The notes below the pieces were generated by a model that was not told the DNA's origin, did no database searches, and saw only the letters and a program-made list of their open reading frames with translations. Below, one piece after another: positions 26,057 to 35,655 of a stretch of DNA of 64,000 nt; within the stretch, counting starts at the first letter, position 1; each line of letters begins with the position of its first letter. The stretch covers positions 39,983 through 103,982 of the IMG/VR virus record IMGVR_UViG_3300035034_000989; one strand, given 5' to 3'. This stretch comes from a virus. The position numbers and the translations under genes were made by a program.

Positions 26057-26893
26057 GTGCCGCAAATAAAAGTCTGGAAACATCCGCGTAAAAAAGCGTA
26101 TACCGAAAACAAGTACGTACACCTTCGTCGGATAAAAGTGGATGCATTAAAAAATTATAGCAAGAAACGTGTCTCGCAGATAACAACAAAACTGCAAGAA
26201 CATGCAAAGACACATGGCCCGTTTACCACTTTGTTGCAGTATCTTAAATTCGTCAACACACATCACTCCCTGGTAGAAAAACTCGAAGCATTAAAATACG
26301 GCGAACACATTAACTCTCGCATGTCAATGTCACTTGGGCTAGCGTTGTTGCTTAACATAACCGAGATACAGATGGCTTATGACGACAATAATAAACTCAT
26401 TGATATTAGACTGATAACACAAGATTACACACGCTATCGCTCGCAGGGGTTGAGTACACTATGCAGTAATCATAAACACATATTTGGTACATCATTTCAA
26501 GCGATACCGCTGGGATCCTGGTTTCAATTTCCGTATTGCAGTGACTTTAGATTTGAAGATGTTGTTGCATTAGGTAAGAACGATCGCATGGCACAAGAAG
26601 CCGAAGTTATTGTCGATCGCCTCGACGGACAAAATATTATCCATCTACCCAAGCATCTTGGCATAAGTGGCGATGCACTGTATGAGTTTAGATGCAAGCT
26701 CATTGATGAACTGTTTGAAGACCGTGAGATAACATACGACACAATTGGAAAGAAAGTGATACTGCTAAAGGACGATTGTGTATATGCAGTTACATTGTTA
26801 TCATTCTCAGTAGACACGGTATATGTATCGCTAAGAGGGCTGGCACTTCCGATACCTAAAGACTGGGTTAAAAACATCATTGGGCATAACTAA
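26057..26893 (+). CDS. Tandem paralogue family, member 1
   Basis: 278 aa, GTG start. N-terminus PQIKVWKHPR parallels PIVKCYVHPR and PIVKCYEHPR of the next two genes, followed in all three by a basic helical stretch and a shared middle pattern (FVNTHHSLVEKL against MNHFRKDVIKSF). No homologue recognised. Confidence 0.68.
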   Translation: MPQIKVWKHPRKKAYTENKYVHLRRIKVDALKNYSKKRVSQITTKLQEHAKTHGPFTTLLQYLKFVNTHHSLVEKLEALKYGEHINSRMSMSLGLALLLNITEIQMAYDDNNKLIDIRLITQDYTRYRSQGLSTLCSNHKHIFGTSFQAIPLGSWFQFPYCSDFRFEDVVALGKNDRMAQEAEVIVDRLDGQNIIHLPKHLGISGDALYEFRCKLIDELFEDREITYDTIGKKVILLKDDCVYAVTLLSFSVDTVYVSLRGLALPIPKDWVKNIIGHN

Positions 26894-27642
26894 TGCCAAT
26901 AGTTAAGTGTTACGTGCATCCTAGGTTTCACAGGCAATATTATACAATCGATGAAAAATCCGAGTATGTAAACGTCTTAAAGAAAGAAGCATACGAGAAC
27001 ATGAAAGACCAGTACTTCGGTGGCAGGTACGATTGGGTGCGAAAATTGTTTGCCGATGATGATTGCTCAGTACCTGCAATCATTTACACCATGAATCATT
27101 TTAGAAAAGACGTTATCAAATCGTTTTCGACTAAGCTTGAACTAGCAGAGTTTGCGCATGCATGGCGCAACAAGAAATTGAAACAACCGTTTGCGATCAG
27201 TAACAATGTGCGCGGCATGTCACGGTACTCAGACGGCACAGTAGACGTCGAAATTGATATTGTGGAGCGGGGCTTTCTTGATTCATTGTGTAAATTTTAT
27301 GACCATCCGCATGGGTTAGAATCATGCATATTTGAGTTGGCTTACGACACCACGCTGTCATTATATGATGGTATATTAACCATTAGAACAGAGGCACCGA
27401 GCATAGTCAATTGGGTCAACAGGCACATTGATCAAGTGAATGTATACCTCGGCATCGAGCACCGAGCCAGCTTCATTGACGATGACGATGACGATGCCGA
27501 TGACTACAATTACTACGATGATAACGTGCCGCATTACGTTAGTGTATTGCACTCGTGGGACATTGAAGATCACTTTGGTGAAATCGAACTCGAACATCAC
27601 ACATGCACAAAATTTGGAGAAAAGCAAAATGCCAATAGTTAA
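26893..27642 (+). CDS. Tandem paralogue family, member 2
   Basis: 249 aa. The first 36 bases are nearly identical to those of member 3 (two differences), pointing to recent duplication. Carries an Asp run (residues about 197-206) and Tyr/Asp-rich patch near the C-terminus. Start overlaps the previous stop by one base. Confidence 0.7.
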   Translation: MPIVKCYVHPRFHRQYYTIDEKSEYVNVLKKEAYENMKDQYFGGRYDWVRKLFADDDCSVPAIIYTMNHFRKDVIKSFSTKLELAEFAHAWRNKKLKQPFAISNNVRGMSRYSDGTVDVEIDIVERGFLDSLCKFYDHPHGLESCIFELAYDTTLSLYDGILTIRTEAPSIVNWVNRHIDQVNVYLGIEHRASFIDDDDDDADDYNYYDDNVPHYVSVLHSWDIEDHFGEIELEHHTCTKFGEKQNANS

Positions 27643-28282
27643 GTGTTACGAACATCCTAGGTTCAACCGTAAATATTATCCAGTAGAAGACAAAGCACTC
27701 TACATCGATGACCTCAAGCACGAAGCATTCGAGATAATGAAATCAAAATGGTTCGAGAGAGAGTTCCCCATTATACAGAGGTTGATAGGCAACAACTTCC
27801 GTAGCATGCACCACGTGTTCGATCACATGAACTATTTTAGAGAAGAAACAATGAAATCGTTTTGTTGGGACGTTAGTTTTGGTGAGTACAGTGCAATGTG
27901 GTCACGCAGACAATTCTATCGTCCGATTGTGGTGTCGGACCACGTGCATAGTATATGTGTATATGATCCCGAAGATAAGCCTCACCATTGTGTAATTGTA
28001 TTAAATGTTATTGACTGGGGATATTTAGAAGCAATGAGCCATGTTAATTTTCGTAAACTGACTTCAACTATACTTGGTAAGGATTATGACTCAGAAATTG
28101 ATATAGACTTCAAAGAAAATAGAATAACTTTTTACACACAGCAACCAGACTTGGTGAGTTGTTCCCGCATGTATGTTGACCAGGTGAATGCATATCGGTA
28201 TATAGAAGGTGCCAACAAAAGAATCGTCGGATTAGGAAGCGAAAACATAAATGACTACTTTGGAAAAATTAGACTTTATTAA
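27629..28282 (+). CDS. Tandem paralogue family, member 3
   Basis: 217 aa from ATG 27629; the earlier in-frame start at 27440 is inside member 2. Shares PIVKCYEHPRF, the MNYFREETMKSF block, and a DQVNAYRYIE motif (DQVNVYLGIE in member 2). Confidence 0.7.
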   Translation: MPIVKCYEHPRFNRKYYPVEDKALYIDDLKHEAFEIMKSKWFEREFPIIQRLIGNNFRSMHHVFDHMNYFREETMKSFCWDVSFGEYSAMWSRRQFYRPIVVSDHVHSICVYDPEDKPHHCVIVLNVIDWGYLEAMSHVNFRKLTSTILGKDYDSEIDIDFKENRITFYTQQPDLVSCSRMYVDQVNAYRYIEGANKRIVGLGSENINDYFGKIRLY

Positions 28283-28487
28283 AGTTCTTAAGGGACTAAA
28301 AATAAACGTCATACTGAAAGAAACAACGGTTGACTGTTACCCTGGCAGAATGTATGCTTTAGACAGTGCCGGTCACTTGGTGGGTTATTGGTCAGAGCTA
28401 AATGGCTACGTGATGTTCGATGCACCCATGAAAAGGTTCTCAAAGTCACGCAGGCAGTTTCAGAAGATTAAACTTGAGGACTTATAA
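28251..28487 (+). CDS. Small basic unknown protein
   Basis: 78 aa, 32-nt overlap with member 3, GGAAGCGAAAACATAA upstream. Basic C-terminal half (KRFSKSRRQFQKIK). Confidence 0.62.
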   Translation: MTTLEKLDFIKVLKGLKINVILKETTVDCYPGRMYALDSAGHLVGYWSELNGYVMFDAPMKRFSKSRRQFQKIKLEDL

Positions 28488-29068
28488 TGTTACACGCCAA
28501 AGCGTCGCAAGAACATAAAAGAATACTTAAACAACATCAGAAAGAGTGTAACTATGTTACAGCACGTATTGCCGCGATAAAAGCCGACGACATGCGAATG
28601 GCTGAAGCCGACGACATATACAGCATGAGCATTGAGCAGTTTCTCAAATGGTTTGATACTAACTCACCTCGCTTGTTTCAGTCTGTTGCTTATAGTCGAA
28701 TTAAAAATAAGTCGATGTACAGCTTTCGGCATTATGTAGCAAGAAGAAGAAAGATACGCAATTGCGAACATAGAACCAGCGTGTCCCTTGTTCGTGCAAA
28801 CTCCAGGCTAAGAACTAGCTTTACTGTACACAACGGTCCTGCACGCCATTTTGGTAGCACCATGTTGTTTGCCGGTGCATTAACAATACAAGAACTGCCG
28901 TTTGCACAGGGCGATTTGCAATACTGCATACAGTTCAGTGGAAAGTTTCACGCGATAGTAGATCAGTTCCTAACAGAACTTAAACCAGATGCGGTCATGC
29001 GTGCATTACAGGATGTTAAATCTACTGCCATTTATCATATGCAGTCGAAAACTGTTTACTCATACTAA
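28487..29068 (+). CDS. Basic unknown protein
   Basis: 193 aa, Lys/Arg/His-rich with repeated Ala-Asp segments (KADDMRMAEADDIY). Start overlaps the previous stop by one base. No family recognised; nucleic acid binding would fit its charge. Confidence 0.62.
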   Translation: MLHAKASQEHKRILKQHQKECNYVTARIAAIKADDMRMAEADDIYSMSIEQFLKWFDTNSPRLFQSVAYSRIKNKSMYSFRHYVARRRKIRNCEHRTSVSLVRANSRLRTSFTVHNGPARHFGSTMLFAGALTIQELPFAQGDLQYCIQFSGKFHAIVDQFLTELKPDAVMRALQDVKSTAIYHMQSKTVYSY

Positions 29069-29087
29069 AATAAATTATATTAATTGG

Positions 29088-29115
29088 TTGACGTATGTTT
29101 ACACGATGCTATACT
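29088..29115 (+). promoter_or_regulatory. Distal promoter of moxR
   Basis: TTGACG, 16 nt, TATACT. From GATGCTATACTT to GGACTTAGA the sequence matches the csrA promoter at 46642, including a short leader hairpin. Confidence 0.75.
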
Positions 29116-29168
29116 TACTGGACTTAGAAATAAGCAACTTAGTCGAAAGAAAGAAATACAAGTTTTAG

Positions 29169-29196
29169 TTGACACAAACAAATACTTTGCTATACT
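29169..29196 (+). promoter_or_regulatory. Proximal promoter of moxR
   Basis: TTGACA, 16 nt, TATACT. Confidence 0.82.
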
Positions 29197-29235
29197 AATA
29201 ACACATTAACTTAGTCACAACAATAGGAGAGACAC

Positions 29236-30510
29236 ATGTCTCAAGATTTAACAACAATTGGTGCAGACCGCGCCGCACGATTAATCCGCGTTTGCATGGC
29301 AAAGAAGCGTCCTGTATTCCTTTGGGGTCCTCCGGGCATTGGTAAGTCTGAGCTAGTTGAGCAAATTGGTGCTAAAGAAGATCGCCCAGTTATTGACATG
29401 CGTATGCTTTTGTTAGACCCAACTGATGTTAAAGGCATTCCATACTACAACGTCTCGAAGAACACAATGGAGTGGGCACCACCAGGTGAGCTACCCATGA
29501 TTACTACTGCCGCTGATGTTAAGCAAGCAGAAGTAGTGCTAGAAGACCTTAAAGGTCGAGTTGATCCAAGTTTACTAGAAGGCATGGCACCTAAAGAATT
29601 ACTTGCGTTAGAGCGTGCTGTTAGTAATGCAGAAGAAAACTTAAAACAGATACTTGGTGCAAGCGAAATGCAAAACGCTATATTGTTCTTAGATGAACTG
29701 GTAGCGGCACCACCGAGTGTACAGGCAGCGGCATATCAGCTAATACTTAACCGTCGCGTAGGTCAATACCACTTACCCAAAGGCATCGACATGATTGCCG
29801 CAGGTAACCGCGAAACAGATAAGGCAGTAAGCTATAAAATGCCTACTCCACTTGCTAACCGCTTTATTCACTTAGAGATGGAAGCAGACTTTGATTCTTG
29901 GCAGAAGTGGGCAATCCACAACAACGTGCATCCTGATGTTGTTGGTTACTTGTCCGACAAGAAGCAAGACTTGATGTCGTTTGATCCCAAAAACGTTGGT
30001 AAGGCCTTTGCTACTCCGCGTTCATGGGTGTTCGTAAGTGACTTGTTATATGCACAGCGTGAGTTCAACCTAGATGATTTCGATCTTGGTGTGCTTATCG
30101 AAGGTACTATCGGCCCAGGCACAAAAATTGAGTTCATGAATCACTTGAAATACAGTGCTCGCTTGCCACGTGTTGAAGACGTGTTGACAGGCAAGGTCAA
30201 GAAGCTTGATAAAGAAGTTGCTAGCGAAATCTCTGCACACTACGCCTTAACGGTTGGTATGTGCTATGAATTACAGCGCCACTTCAAGCTAGTGGACGAC
30301 AGCAACGATACTGAACATGATAGCAAATCTTTACACGAAGCGGCAGATTACTACTTCGAGTTTATCATGGAAAACTTCAAGCAAGAAATGTGTGTGCTAG
30401 GTGCCCAGACATTACTGCGTGAATATGGTGTTAAGTTTAAGCCGGGCAAGATGAAGAACTTTACTAAGTTCCACGCTAAGTTTGGTGAATACATTATCGA
30501 CAATGACTAA
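29236..30510 (+). CDS. MoxR-family AAA+ ATPase
   Basis: 424 aa. Walker A GPPGIGKSE near residue 31, Walker B ILFLDELVAAPPS near 148, sensor region AAGNRETD near 190, followed by the AAA_5/MoxR lid. MoxR ATPases act with a VWA partner to remodel or metallate complexes (as in CobS/CobT chelatases). The partner is the next gene. Two promoters precede it and a terminator follows, so it can be made apart from the VWA gene. The phage target is unknown. Confidence 0.88.
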   Translation: MSQDLTTIGADRAARLIRVCMAKKRPVFLWGPPGIGKSELVEQIGAKEDRPVIDMRMLLLDPTDVKGIPYYNVSKNTMEWAPPGELPMITTAADVKQAEVVLEDLKGRVDPSLLEGMAPKELLALERAVSNAEENLKQILGASEMQNAILFLDELVAAPPSVQAAAYQLILNRRVGQYHLPKGIDMIAAGNRETDKAVSYKMPTPLANRFIHLEMEADFDSWQKWAIHNNVHPDVVGYLSDKKQDLMSFDPKNVGKAFATPRSWVFVSDLLYAQREFNLDDFDLGVLIEGTIGPGTKIEFMNHLKYSARLPRVEDVLTGKVKKLDKEVASEISAHYALTVGMCYELQRHFKLVDDSNDTEHDSKSLHEAADYYFEFIMENFKQEMCVLGAQTLLREYGVKFKPGKMKNFTKFHAKFGEYIIDND

Positions 30511-30528
30511 GTTGATGTGTTAAGGAAG

Positions 30529-30551
30529 GGGCACTACGGTGCCTTTTTTTT
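30529..30551 (+). terminator. Intrinsic terminator after moxR
   Basis: GGCAC, loop TACG, GTGCC, then T8. Confidence 0.9.
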
Positions 30552-30560
30552 ATCTTTCGA

Positions 30561-30589
30561 TTGACATCAACCATAAAGTTTAGTATAAT
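30561..30589 (+). promoter_or_regulatory. Consensus sigma70 promoter for the VWA gene
   Basis: TTGACA (30561-30566), 17 nt, TATAAT (30584-30589). Confidence 0.92.
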
Positions 30590-30623
30590 TACTTGAACTT
30601 AGAACATGCACCTAGGAGCAACT

Positions 30624-31877
30624 ATGTCTATTAACCAAGAAGCACTAAAAAAGTTACGCAAGGCAAGAACAAAGATGTTACTGCGTTTGCCCTTTTTCGG
30701 TAAATTGGCTACTCACCTCAAGTTAGTTGAAGCAGAGTGGTTACCCACAATTGGTACAGATTCCACACGTATCTATTACAATCCAGATTTTATTAACGCG
30801 CTAGCAAAAGACGAAATTGTGTTTGTGCTTGCGCATAATGTTATGCACTGCATTTACAATCACCACGGTAGACGTGCTGGTCGCGATAAAAAGACTTGGG
30901 ACTCTGCTTGTGACTACGTTACAAACAACGAGTTGATTGACTTGCGTGTAGGCAAGATGCCTAACTTGATTAAAATATTGCACGACAAAAAGTACGGCGA
31001 TATGACAGCAGAAGAAGTCTACAACGACTTGATGAAAAATCAGCCACCACAGCAACCCGGGCAAGGTCAATCTAGCGGCGATGGCGATGGGCAGGGCGAA
31101 GGTAGCGCCCCGGGATCGTTTGATGAACACTTCGAACCTAACAAAGGTGACAAGAACTCTAACGAGCAAGGCTCAGAAGAACAAGACGGTGCTAAGTCGG
31201 ATGGTCAGGTTATTATGACCGACCCAGAGTTTAACCAAGCACAAGATCAGTTCAAGCAAGCTGTGTTAGCCGCGGCAAAGTCTGCTAAAGATGCAGGCGA
31301 AGTGCCAGCAGGCATACGCAGAATGATCAAAGAGTTGACCAATCCTAAAATGGACTGGCGCGAACTACTAGCGGCACAAATTAAATCCTGTGTACCGAGT
31401 GACTTTACTTGGGCACGCGGTAACCGTAAGACACGCTCTATGGGCATATACATGCCAGACATGGAACGCCAAGATCGTGTCGAAGTGTGTGTTGCAATTG
31501 ATACATCCGGGTCGATAAGCGAAAGCATGTTACGTGACTTCTTAGGTGAGATCATGGGAATCATGGAACAGTTTACAGACTTCGAGATCCAAATATGGAC
31601 GTTTGATACCAAGGTGTACAACCGTCAAGTGTTTGGTCCCGAAAACATCGATGAGCTTACCGAGTACGATATACAAGGTGGCGGTGGCACTGATTTTGAT
31701 GTTAACTGGCAATTCATGAAGCAAGAAGAGATTGAGCCTAATCGGTTCATTTTAATGACCGACGGGTACCCGTGGAATAGTTGGGGCGATGAACAGTATT
31801 GCGACACTATCTTTTTGATACATGGCAACGATAGTATAATTGCGCCCTTTGGGATAACCTGCTATTATGAAGAATAG
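30624..31877 (+). CDS. VWA/metallopeptidase-like partner of MoxR (DUF2201 type)
   Basis: 417 aa; ATG 30624 has AGGAG at the right distance (ATG 30606 does not). N-terminal domain carries HNVMHCIYNHHGRR, a zinc-peptidase-like HxxxH pattern. The middle (about 145-200) is a low-complexity Gly/Gln/Glu linker. The C-terminal VWA-like domain has the MIDAS-type DTSGSIS and later GGGGTDF. This architecture is that of DUF2201 proteins paired with MoxR. Peptidase activity itself is unproven. Confidence 0.85.
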   Translation: MSINQEALKKLRKARTKMLLRLPFFGKLATHLKLVEAEWLPTIGTDSTRIYYNPDFINALAKDEIVFVLAHNVMHCIYNHHGRRAGRDKKTWDSACDYVTNNELIDLRVGKMPNLIKILHDKKYGDMTAEEVYNDLMKNQPPQQPGQGQSSGDGDGQGEGSAPGSFDEHFEPNKGDKNSNEQGSEEQDGAKSDGQVIMTDPEFNQAQDQFKQAVLAAAKSAKDAGEVPAGIRRMIKELTNPKMDWRELLAAQIKSCVPSDFTWARGNRKTRSMGIYMPDMERQDRVEVCVAIDTSGSISESMLRDFLGEIMGIMEQFTDFEIQIWTFDTKVYNRQVFGPENIDELTEYDIQGGGGTDFDVNWQFMKQEEIEPNRFILMTDGYPWNSWGDEQYCDTIFLIHGNDSIIAPFGITCYYEE

Positions 31878-31890
31878 TTAGTAATTTCAG

Positions 31891-32628
31891 CTAGTTAATA
31901 GCATCCTCGTATAATGCTTCTAAAGTCTTGTGCGAGGATTTATTTTTGGCTAAATTTTCTGTGACGCTAATTAATCTCAAATTAGAAATATCCGATATAA
32001 TGTTAATCGGTACATCATGTATGAACCCGTCAGTTACTGAATAAATGTGATCTAAATGGTAATCTTTTGATCTTATTCCATTAGGATCTATTGTGTCTTT
32101 GTGACGTGCGTATTGTGTCTCTGCGTATTGCTGTACACGATGCCTGTATTGTGTGCGTGTAAGCCCAGTAGCCGTGAAATTTTTACCCTTGTATATGTCT
32201 GCCCAGTACTGAGTTTTATTTGCTGATATCGACTCTTTTACAGCAGGTATATGCGAAGCATTTTCGACGCCGTATCGAGTTAACATTGATTTCTTTCTTG
32301 CTTTCTTCATCTGAGTAGTATCCGACTTAGCACGGCATATCACCATGGAACACCTCGACGAACAGTAATCTAAATACTTTCGTTGACCAACGCGATAATT
32401 AACCTTATTAACACCGCATTGTTTGCATAATGGGTGTTTTGTAATACTATGTTTAAATGCCCATACTAAAGCATAAAACGGAGATTGATTTGTTAAGAAC
32501 GTGTTTGCTATAAGCCATTGATACTCATCGGGATATTCTTTACTATACAACCTTTTATAATTCTGCGGTGTAGTAGTCGTTTCAACCAAGAAGGTTAACA
32601 ACGTCTTGTAAATATGTTTTGTATTCAT
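31891..32628 (-). mobile_element. HNH homing-type endonuclease gene
   Basis: 245 aa, antisense to its neighbours, between the VWA gene and the next operon. It has CKQCG...YCSSRCS zinc cysteines, a KSMLTRYGVENASH segment typical of phage free-standing homing nucleases, and an HNH core (DYHLDHIYSV ... NISDI/SNLRLIS ... ENLAKNKSS). Its A/T content and codon use look richer in A/T than nearby genes. No intron boundary is visible, so it is a free-standing element. Confidence 0.85.
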
Positions 32629-32643
32629 GATTTAAAATAATCC

Positions 32644-32672
32644 TTGACATTCATGCAAATATTTAGTATACT
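32644..32672 (+). promoter_or_regulatory. Sigma70-type promoter
   Basis: TTGACA, 17 nt, TATACT, starting just after the homing gene. Confidence 0.85.
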
Positions 32673-32723
32673 TAACAAGTCGCAGTTAGTTAATTCGAAA
32701 TCACAAAACAGTCATTAACTACA

Positions 32724-33014
32724 ATGATAAATAATAGTAATATGTTAAAACAAGTTGCTATGAAAAATATTACAGTTGGTTATGGTTACGTCGAAGAGTC
32801 ACCAATACATTACATATCAGATTTAATTTTTCAAGATTGGCTTTACAGTAATTGCTCTGCACAGATAAACGAAATCGAGAGAGAGATTACATTAAGCGAA
32901 GAAGAATACACCTGGTTAATAATCGCATACCCATCTACATCTGTGTCGAAATATGTTACTATTAATTTTGACAATTACAAAAAAGAATATACGAATGGAC
33001 ACTCTAATACTTAA
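32724..33014 (+). CDS. Small unknown protein
   Basis: 96 aa, Tyr/Ile-rich, acidic. No clear ribosome site at ATG 32724; ATG 32742 or 32760 could also start it. Overlaps the HNH gene by 20 nt. Confidence 0.55.
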   Translation: MINNSNMLKQVAMKNITVGYGYVEESPIHYISDLIFQDWLYSNCSAQINEIEREITLSEEEYTWLIIAYPSTSVSKYVTINFDNYKKEYTNGHSNT

Positions 33015-33585
33015 TACAGATGGCGCACCTCTTTCAATGTTACCTGTTTCTGTTGTAAGCTGGAAAGTTGCAATGAGATTGGTTACACTGGAAAAAGTTA
33101 TCATCCTTAAAGAACACGACGACTGGGCAGTACGCACACCTTCGCGTGAGTATCCCGTGCCTTCGATTGTTTTGACCACTGACTATGTGAAATGGAATAA
33201 GCAGGTCAAATATAACCGTAACAATGTCTTCCTGAGAGATAACTATACTTGTCAATATTGCTTAAAGGAAATGGGCAGAACCAACCTAACAATTGATCAT
33301 GTTTTGCCTAGAAGCTTTGGCGGTGGCACATCATGGGAAAACGTTACAACGTCTTGTGCCAAGTGTAATTCTAATAAAGGCAACAACAGAAAGATCGTTC
33401 CACGGAACAAGCCTCGTAAGCCAACCTATTACGACCTTATTGCCAAGGAACAGCAAAAAATCCTGACCATAAGAGATCAGGCGTGGCTCGACTATATTTC
33501 ATGGCCGAGTGAGAACGTTAAATATAAACCACACACTACAAAACGGAGTTTAGATGTCAAACGAAGAAAACAAAACAGCAACTGA
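32995..33585 (+). CDS. HNH endonuclease
   Basis: 196 aa. Zinc cysteines CQYC and CAKCNSNKG flank the HNH core LTIDHVLPRSFGGG...WENV. N-terminal domain begins TLILNTDGAPLS, a pattern of HNH proteins that many T4-like phages keep as ordinary genes rather than homing elements. ATG 32995 taken; an earlier in-frame codon lies within the upstream gene. It may help degrade host DNA. Confidence 0.88.
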   Translation: MDTLILNTDGAPLSMLPVSVVSWKVAMRLVTLEKVIILKEHDDWAVRTPSREYPVPSIVLTTDYVKWNKQVKYNRNNVFLRDNYTCQYCLKEMGRTNLTIDHVLPRSFGGGTSWENVTTSCAKCNSNKGNNRKIVPRNKPRKPTYYDLIAKEQQKILTIRDQAWLDYISWPSENVKYKPHTTKRSLDVKRRKQNSN

Positions 33586-33826
33586 AGGTCAACAAATTGA
33601 AACCGGCATTGGCTATAACGATTTAGTTTTAGCACGCAATGTTATTCAGATTGCAAGTAAACGTGGCGCGTTCACAGACCCAAACGAGTATCGTGAGATT
33701 GGAGAGTTATTCCAAAAATTCGATCGTTTCGTTAAGTCGGTGGAAGCCCAAGTCGCAGAGCAAAAGGAAGACAAAGAAGCTTCTACCGCTGAAACCGAAG
33801 TAACAGCAGAAATAGCTGAAAAGTAA
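33554..33826 (+). CDS. Small conserved phage protein
   Basis: 90 aa; central LARNVIQIASKRGAFTDPNEYREIGELFQKFDRF-type helical region (quoted in part) and an acidic Glu/Ala tail. Overlaps the HNH gene by 32 nt. Confidence 0.65.
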   Translation: MSNEENKTATEGQQIETGIGYNDLVLARNVIQIASKRGAFTDPNEYREIGELFQKFDRFVKSVEAQVAEQKEDKEASTAETEVTAEIAEK

Positions 33827-33837
33827 GGATAGCAAAT

Positions 33838-34536
33838 ATGAAGAAGCATTTAGGAGTAATGAAAAACACAGGCGTTCGCGTTGCAGTAGTTTTTCGTGAA
33901 ATGCCAGATGATGTCGACAATTGCTTGGTTGCAGAACTTGATCGTATGCCTGATAAGTATCACGATGCGATGTTTGAGTTTATTAATTCGCAAGCGGCAC
34001 AGCGAACTAACAACTTATACGAAGTACTGCACACTCGCAATTTCCCAGACGGAAACGGTGCATTAGCAGGGTTACATACCAATAACCTCATGCGCAAAGT
34101 ACCAGTCGATGATGTTGATATGACAGTACAGCCGCATGCAAAAGTGCCGCTGAGAATGATCAATGATCAGATACGTGCGGTGGAAGTAACCGGAACAACT
34201 GCACCCGAAGTAGCAGTGGCGCCGACGGTGACTGAGACGTCAGCTGATCAAGCTAGGCGTTTAATGGTCAAGGCAGAGTTTATACAACAAGAAGCCGAAG
34301 CGTTATTAGAGCAAGCCCGAGTGCTTGCTCCTGAACTGTTCACCAAAGAACGTGGTCGTCCTAAGAAGTCCGAATCCGAAAAGGCCAAGGCCAAGCTAGA
34401 CGAAAAAGACAAGCGCAAAGACCGAGACGAAAGCAAAAGAACTTCTGCAGAAGAAGTAGCACTTAACAAGCGCGTCGAAGAAAAAATGAAACGTGATTTA
34501 TCACCGGAAGTTAATAAGCCCAATACGCTTGCATAA
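33838..34536 (+). CDS. Conserved T4-like protein with charged tail
   Basis: 232 aa. The N-terminal 120 residues (KNTGVRVAVVFREMPD..., LHTRNFPDG) form a compact domain recalled from hypothetical proteins of marine T4-like phages. The C-terminal 60 residues are a long Lys/Glu/Arg helix. A GRPKKSE segment resembles an AT-hook. Function unknown. Confidence 0.68.
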   Translation: MKKHLGVMKNTGVRVAVVFREMPDDVDNCLVAELDRMPDKYHDAMFEFINSQAAQRTNNLYEVLHTRNFPDGNGALAGLHTNNLMRKVPVDDVDMTVQPHAKVPLRMINDQIRAVEVTGTTAPEVAVAPTVTETSADQARRLMVKAEFIQQEAEALLEQARVLAPELFTKERGRPKKSESEKAKAKLDEKDKRKDRDESKRTSAEEVALNKRVEEKMKRDLSPEVNKPNTLA

Positions 34537-34551
34537 CGCTAAAAGTTAGTC

Positions 34552-34581
34552 AAAAAAAAGCACCTCACGGTGCTTTTTTTA
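34552..34581. terminator. Bidirectional intrinsic terminator
   Basis: A8, AGCACC, loop TCAC, GGTGCT, T7; separates the plus-strand operon from the minus-strand late block. Confidence 0.92.
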
Positions 34582-35035
34582 TCTCTTTAATAGCTAGTAT
34601 ATTCGGACCAAACTCCATGCCCTCGTCGAACCAGTCTCCCATCAAAGCAAAGCCAGCATTAACATAAACATGCTCTGATCCTTTTCGGGGCAGTGTCCAC
34701 ACTCGCTCCATTCCTATTGCATCAGCACAAACAATAATATCCTCAAGTAATTGTTTAGCTAGCCCAACTCCTCTGTGAGCAGGGTCAACATACAGCCCTC
34801 TTGATCTAAAATCACATTCGCTTGTTTGATGTCCGCTGTTGACTGCTACTATCTCATCGTTGCAATATATTGCCCAGCACCAGGTGCGATAATCATCGTA
34901 GATACGCATGTTGTATCCTTCACCCATGGTCATGCTTGATTGAGGTTTAATAGGTGACACACGCCCTGGCCACAGCTTGTTGGTCCAAGTAGGAAGTATG
35001 GTCTCAAAATCCACCATTTTTAGTTGGTATTGCAT
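34565..35035 (-). CDS. GNAT-family acetyltransferase
   Basis: 156 aa. RSRGLYVDPAHRGVGLAKQL is the acetyl-CoA site (RxxGxG/A variant), and YVNAGFALMGDW is the C-terminal motif. Last gene of the minus-strand block; overlaps its upstream neighbour. ATG 35017 is a possible shorter start. Substrate unknown; it may acetylate a sugar or peptide made by the block. Confidence 0.8.
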   Translation of the reverse strand: MQYQLKMVDFETILPTWTNKLWPGRVSPIKPQSSMTMGEGYNMRIYDDYRTWCWAIYCNDEIVAVNSGHQTSECDFRSRGLYVDPAHRGVGLAKQLLEDIIVCADAIGMERVWTLPRKGSEHVYVNAGFALMGDWFDEGMEFGPNILAIKEIKKAP

Positions 35036-35655
35036 AGTAGCATGAACCTTGCGTAGTTAGGCATCGCTAGTGTTTGCGTTGCTAAGATTGTTGTGTTGAT
35101 GCACTGTGCTTTGAATTCTGCTAGGTCATGCACACAGTTAACATGCTCGTCAAGATCAAAATAATTGTTTGTTTGTAACAGCACGCGCTTGTTACTCGGC
35201 AATGTAGATATCCAAGCAGGCAAGTCCGCTATGTGCTCACAGCTTGTATTGATGATTACATCAAAGTCGGTATAGTCTGTGCAATACATGTCTTGAGTGA
35301 CAGCATTGAATTCGCCTTTAAAGTAGTGCTCTGCATTGAAAGAATTTGCAAGAGCGGCACAGTTAGCGTCGATGTCGATAGAGGTAAAAATGTTACGTTT
35401 TTCGTGGTTTTTATGCAGTAGAATCGCAGGTAATAGTCCGTACCAGCCACCGCACACTGCTACACGGCTAGAAGTAACATGCTGATTGAATAGTTCGCTG
35501 GCCCACAGCTTAGATGCCAATTGTCCCTTAGAAACGAAATCGCGTATGTCAACTTCTGCTGGCATACGCGATAGGTTATTTAACAAGTTGGCATTAACAG
35601 TGAAGCCCGATACGTAGTTGCCTACGTCCTGCCATGTGTTAAGTTCGGTGTACAT
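35020..35655 (-). CDS. Class I methyltransferase-like protein
   Basis: 211 aa. VAVCGGWYGLLPAIL near residue 67 is the motif I region, FTSIDID is motif II, and IINTSCEHI takes the place of motif IV. This variant with WYGLLP is, from memory, repeated in marine phages. Overlaps both neighbours. Confidence 0.72.
   Translation of the reverse strand: MYTELNTWQDVGNYVSGFTVNANLLNNLSRMPAEVDIRDFVSKGQLASKLWASELFNQHVTSSRVAVCGGWYGLLPAILLHKNHEKRNIFTSIDIDANCAALANSFNAEHYFKGEFNAVTQDMYCTDYTDFDVIINTSCEHIADLPAWISTLPSNKRVLLQTNNYFDLDEHVNCVHDLAEFKAQCINTTILATQTLAMPNYARFMLLCNTN

Noticed and set aside
27376-27627. Val/Ile-rich minus-strand frame
   Set aside because: Created by the antisense of the Asp run in paralogue 2.
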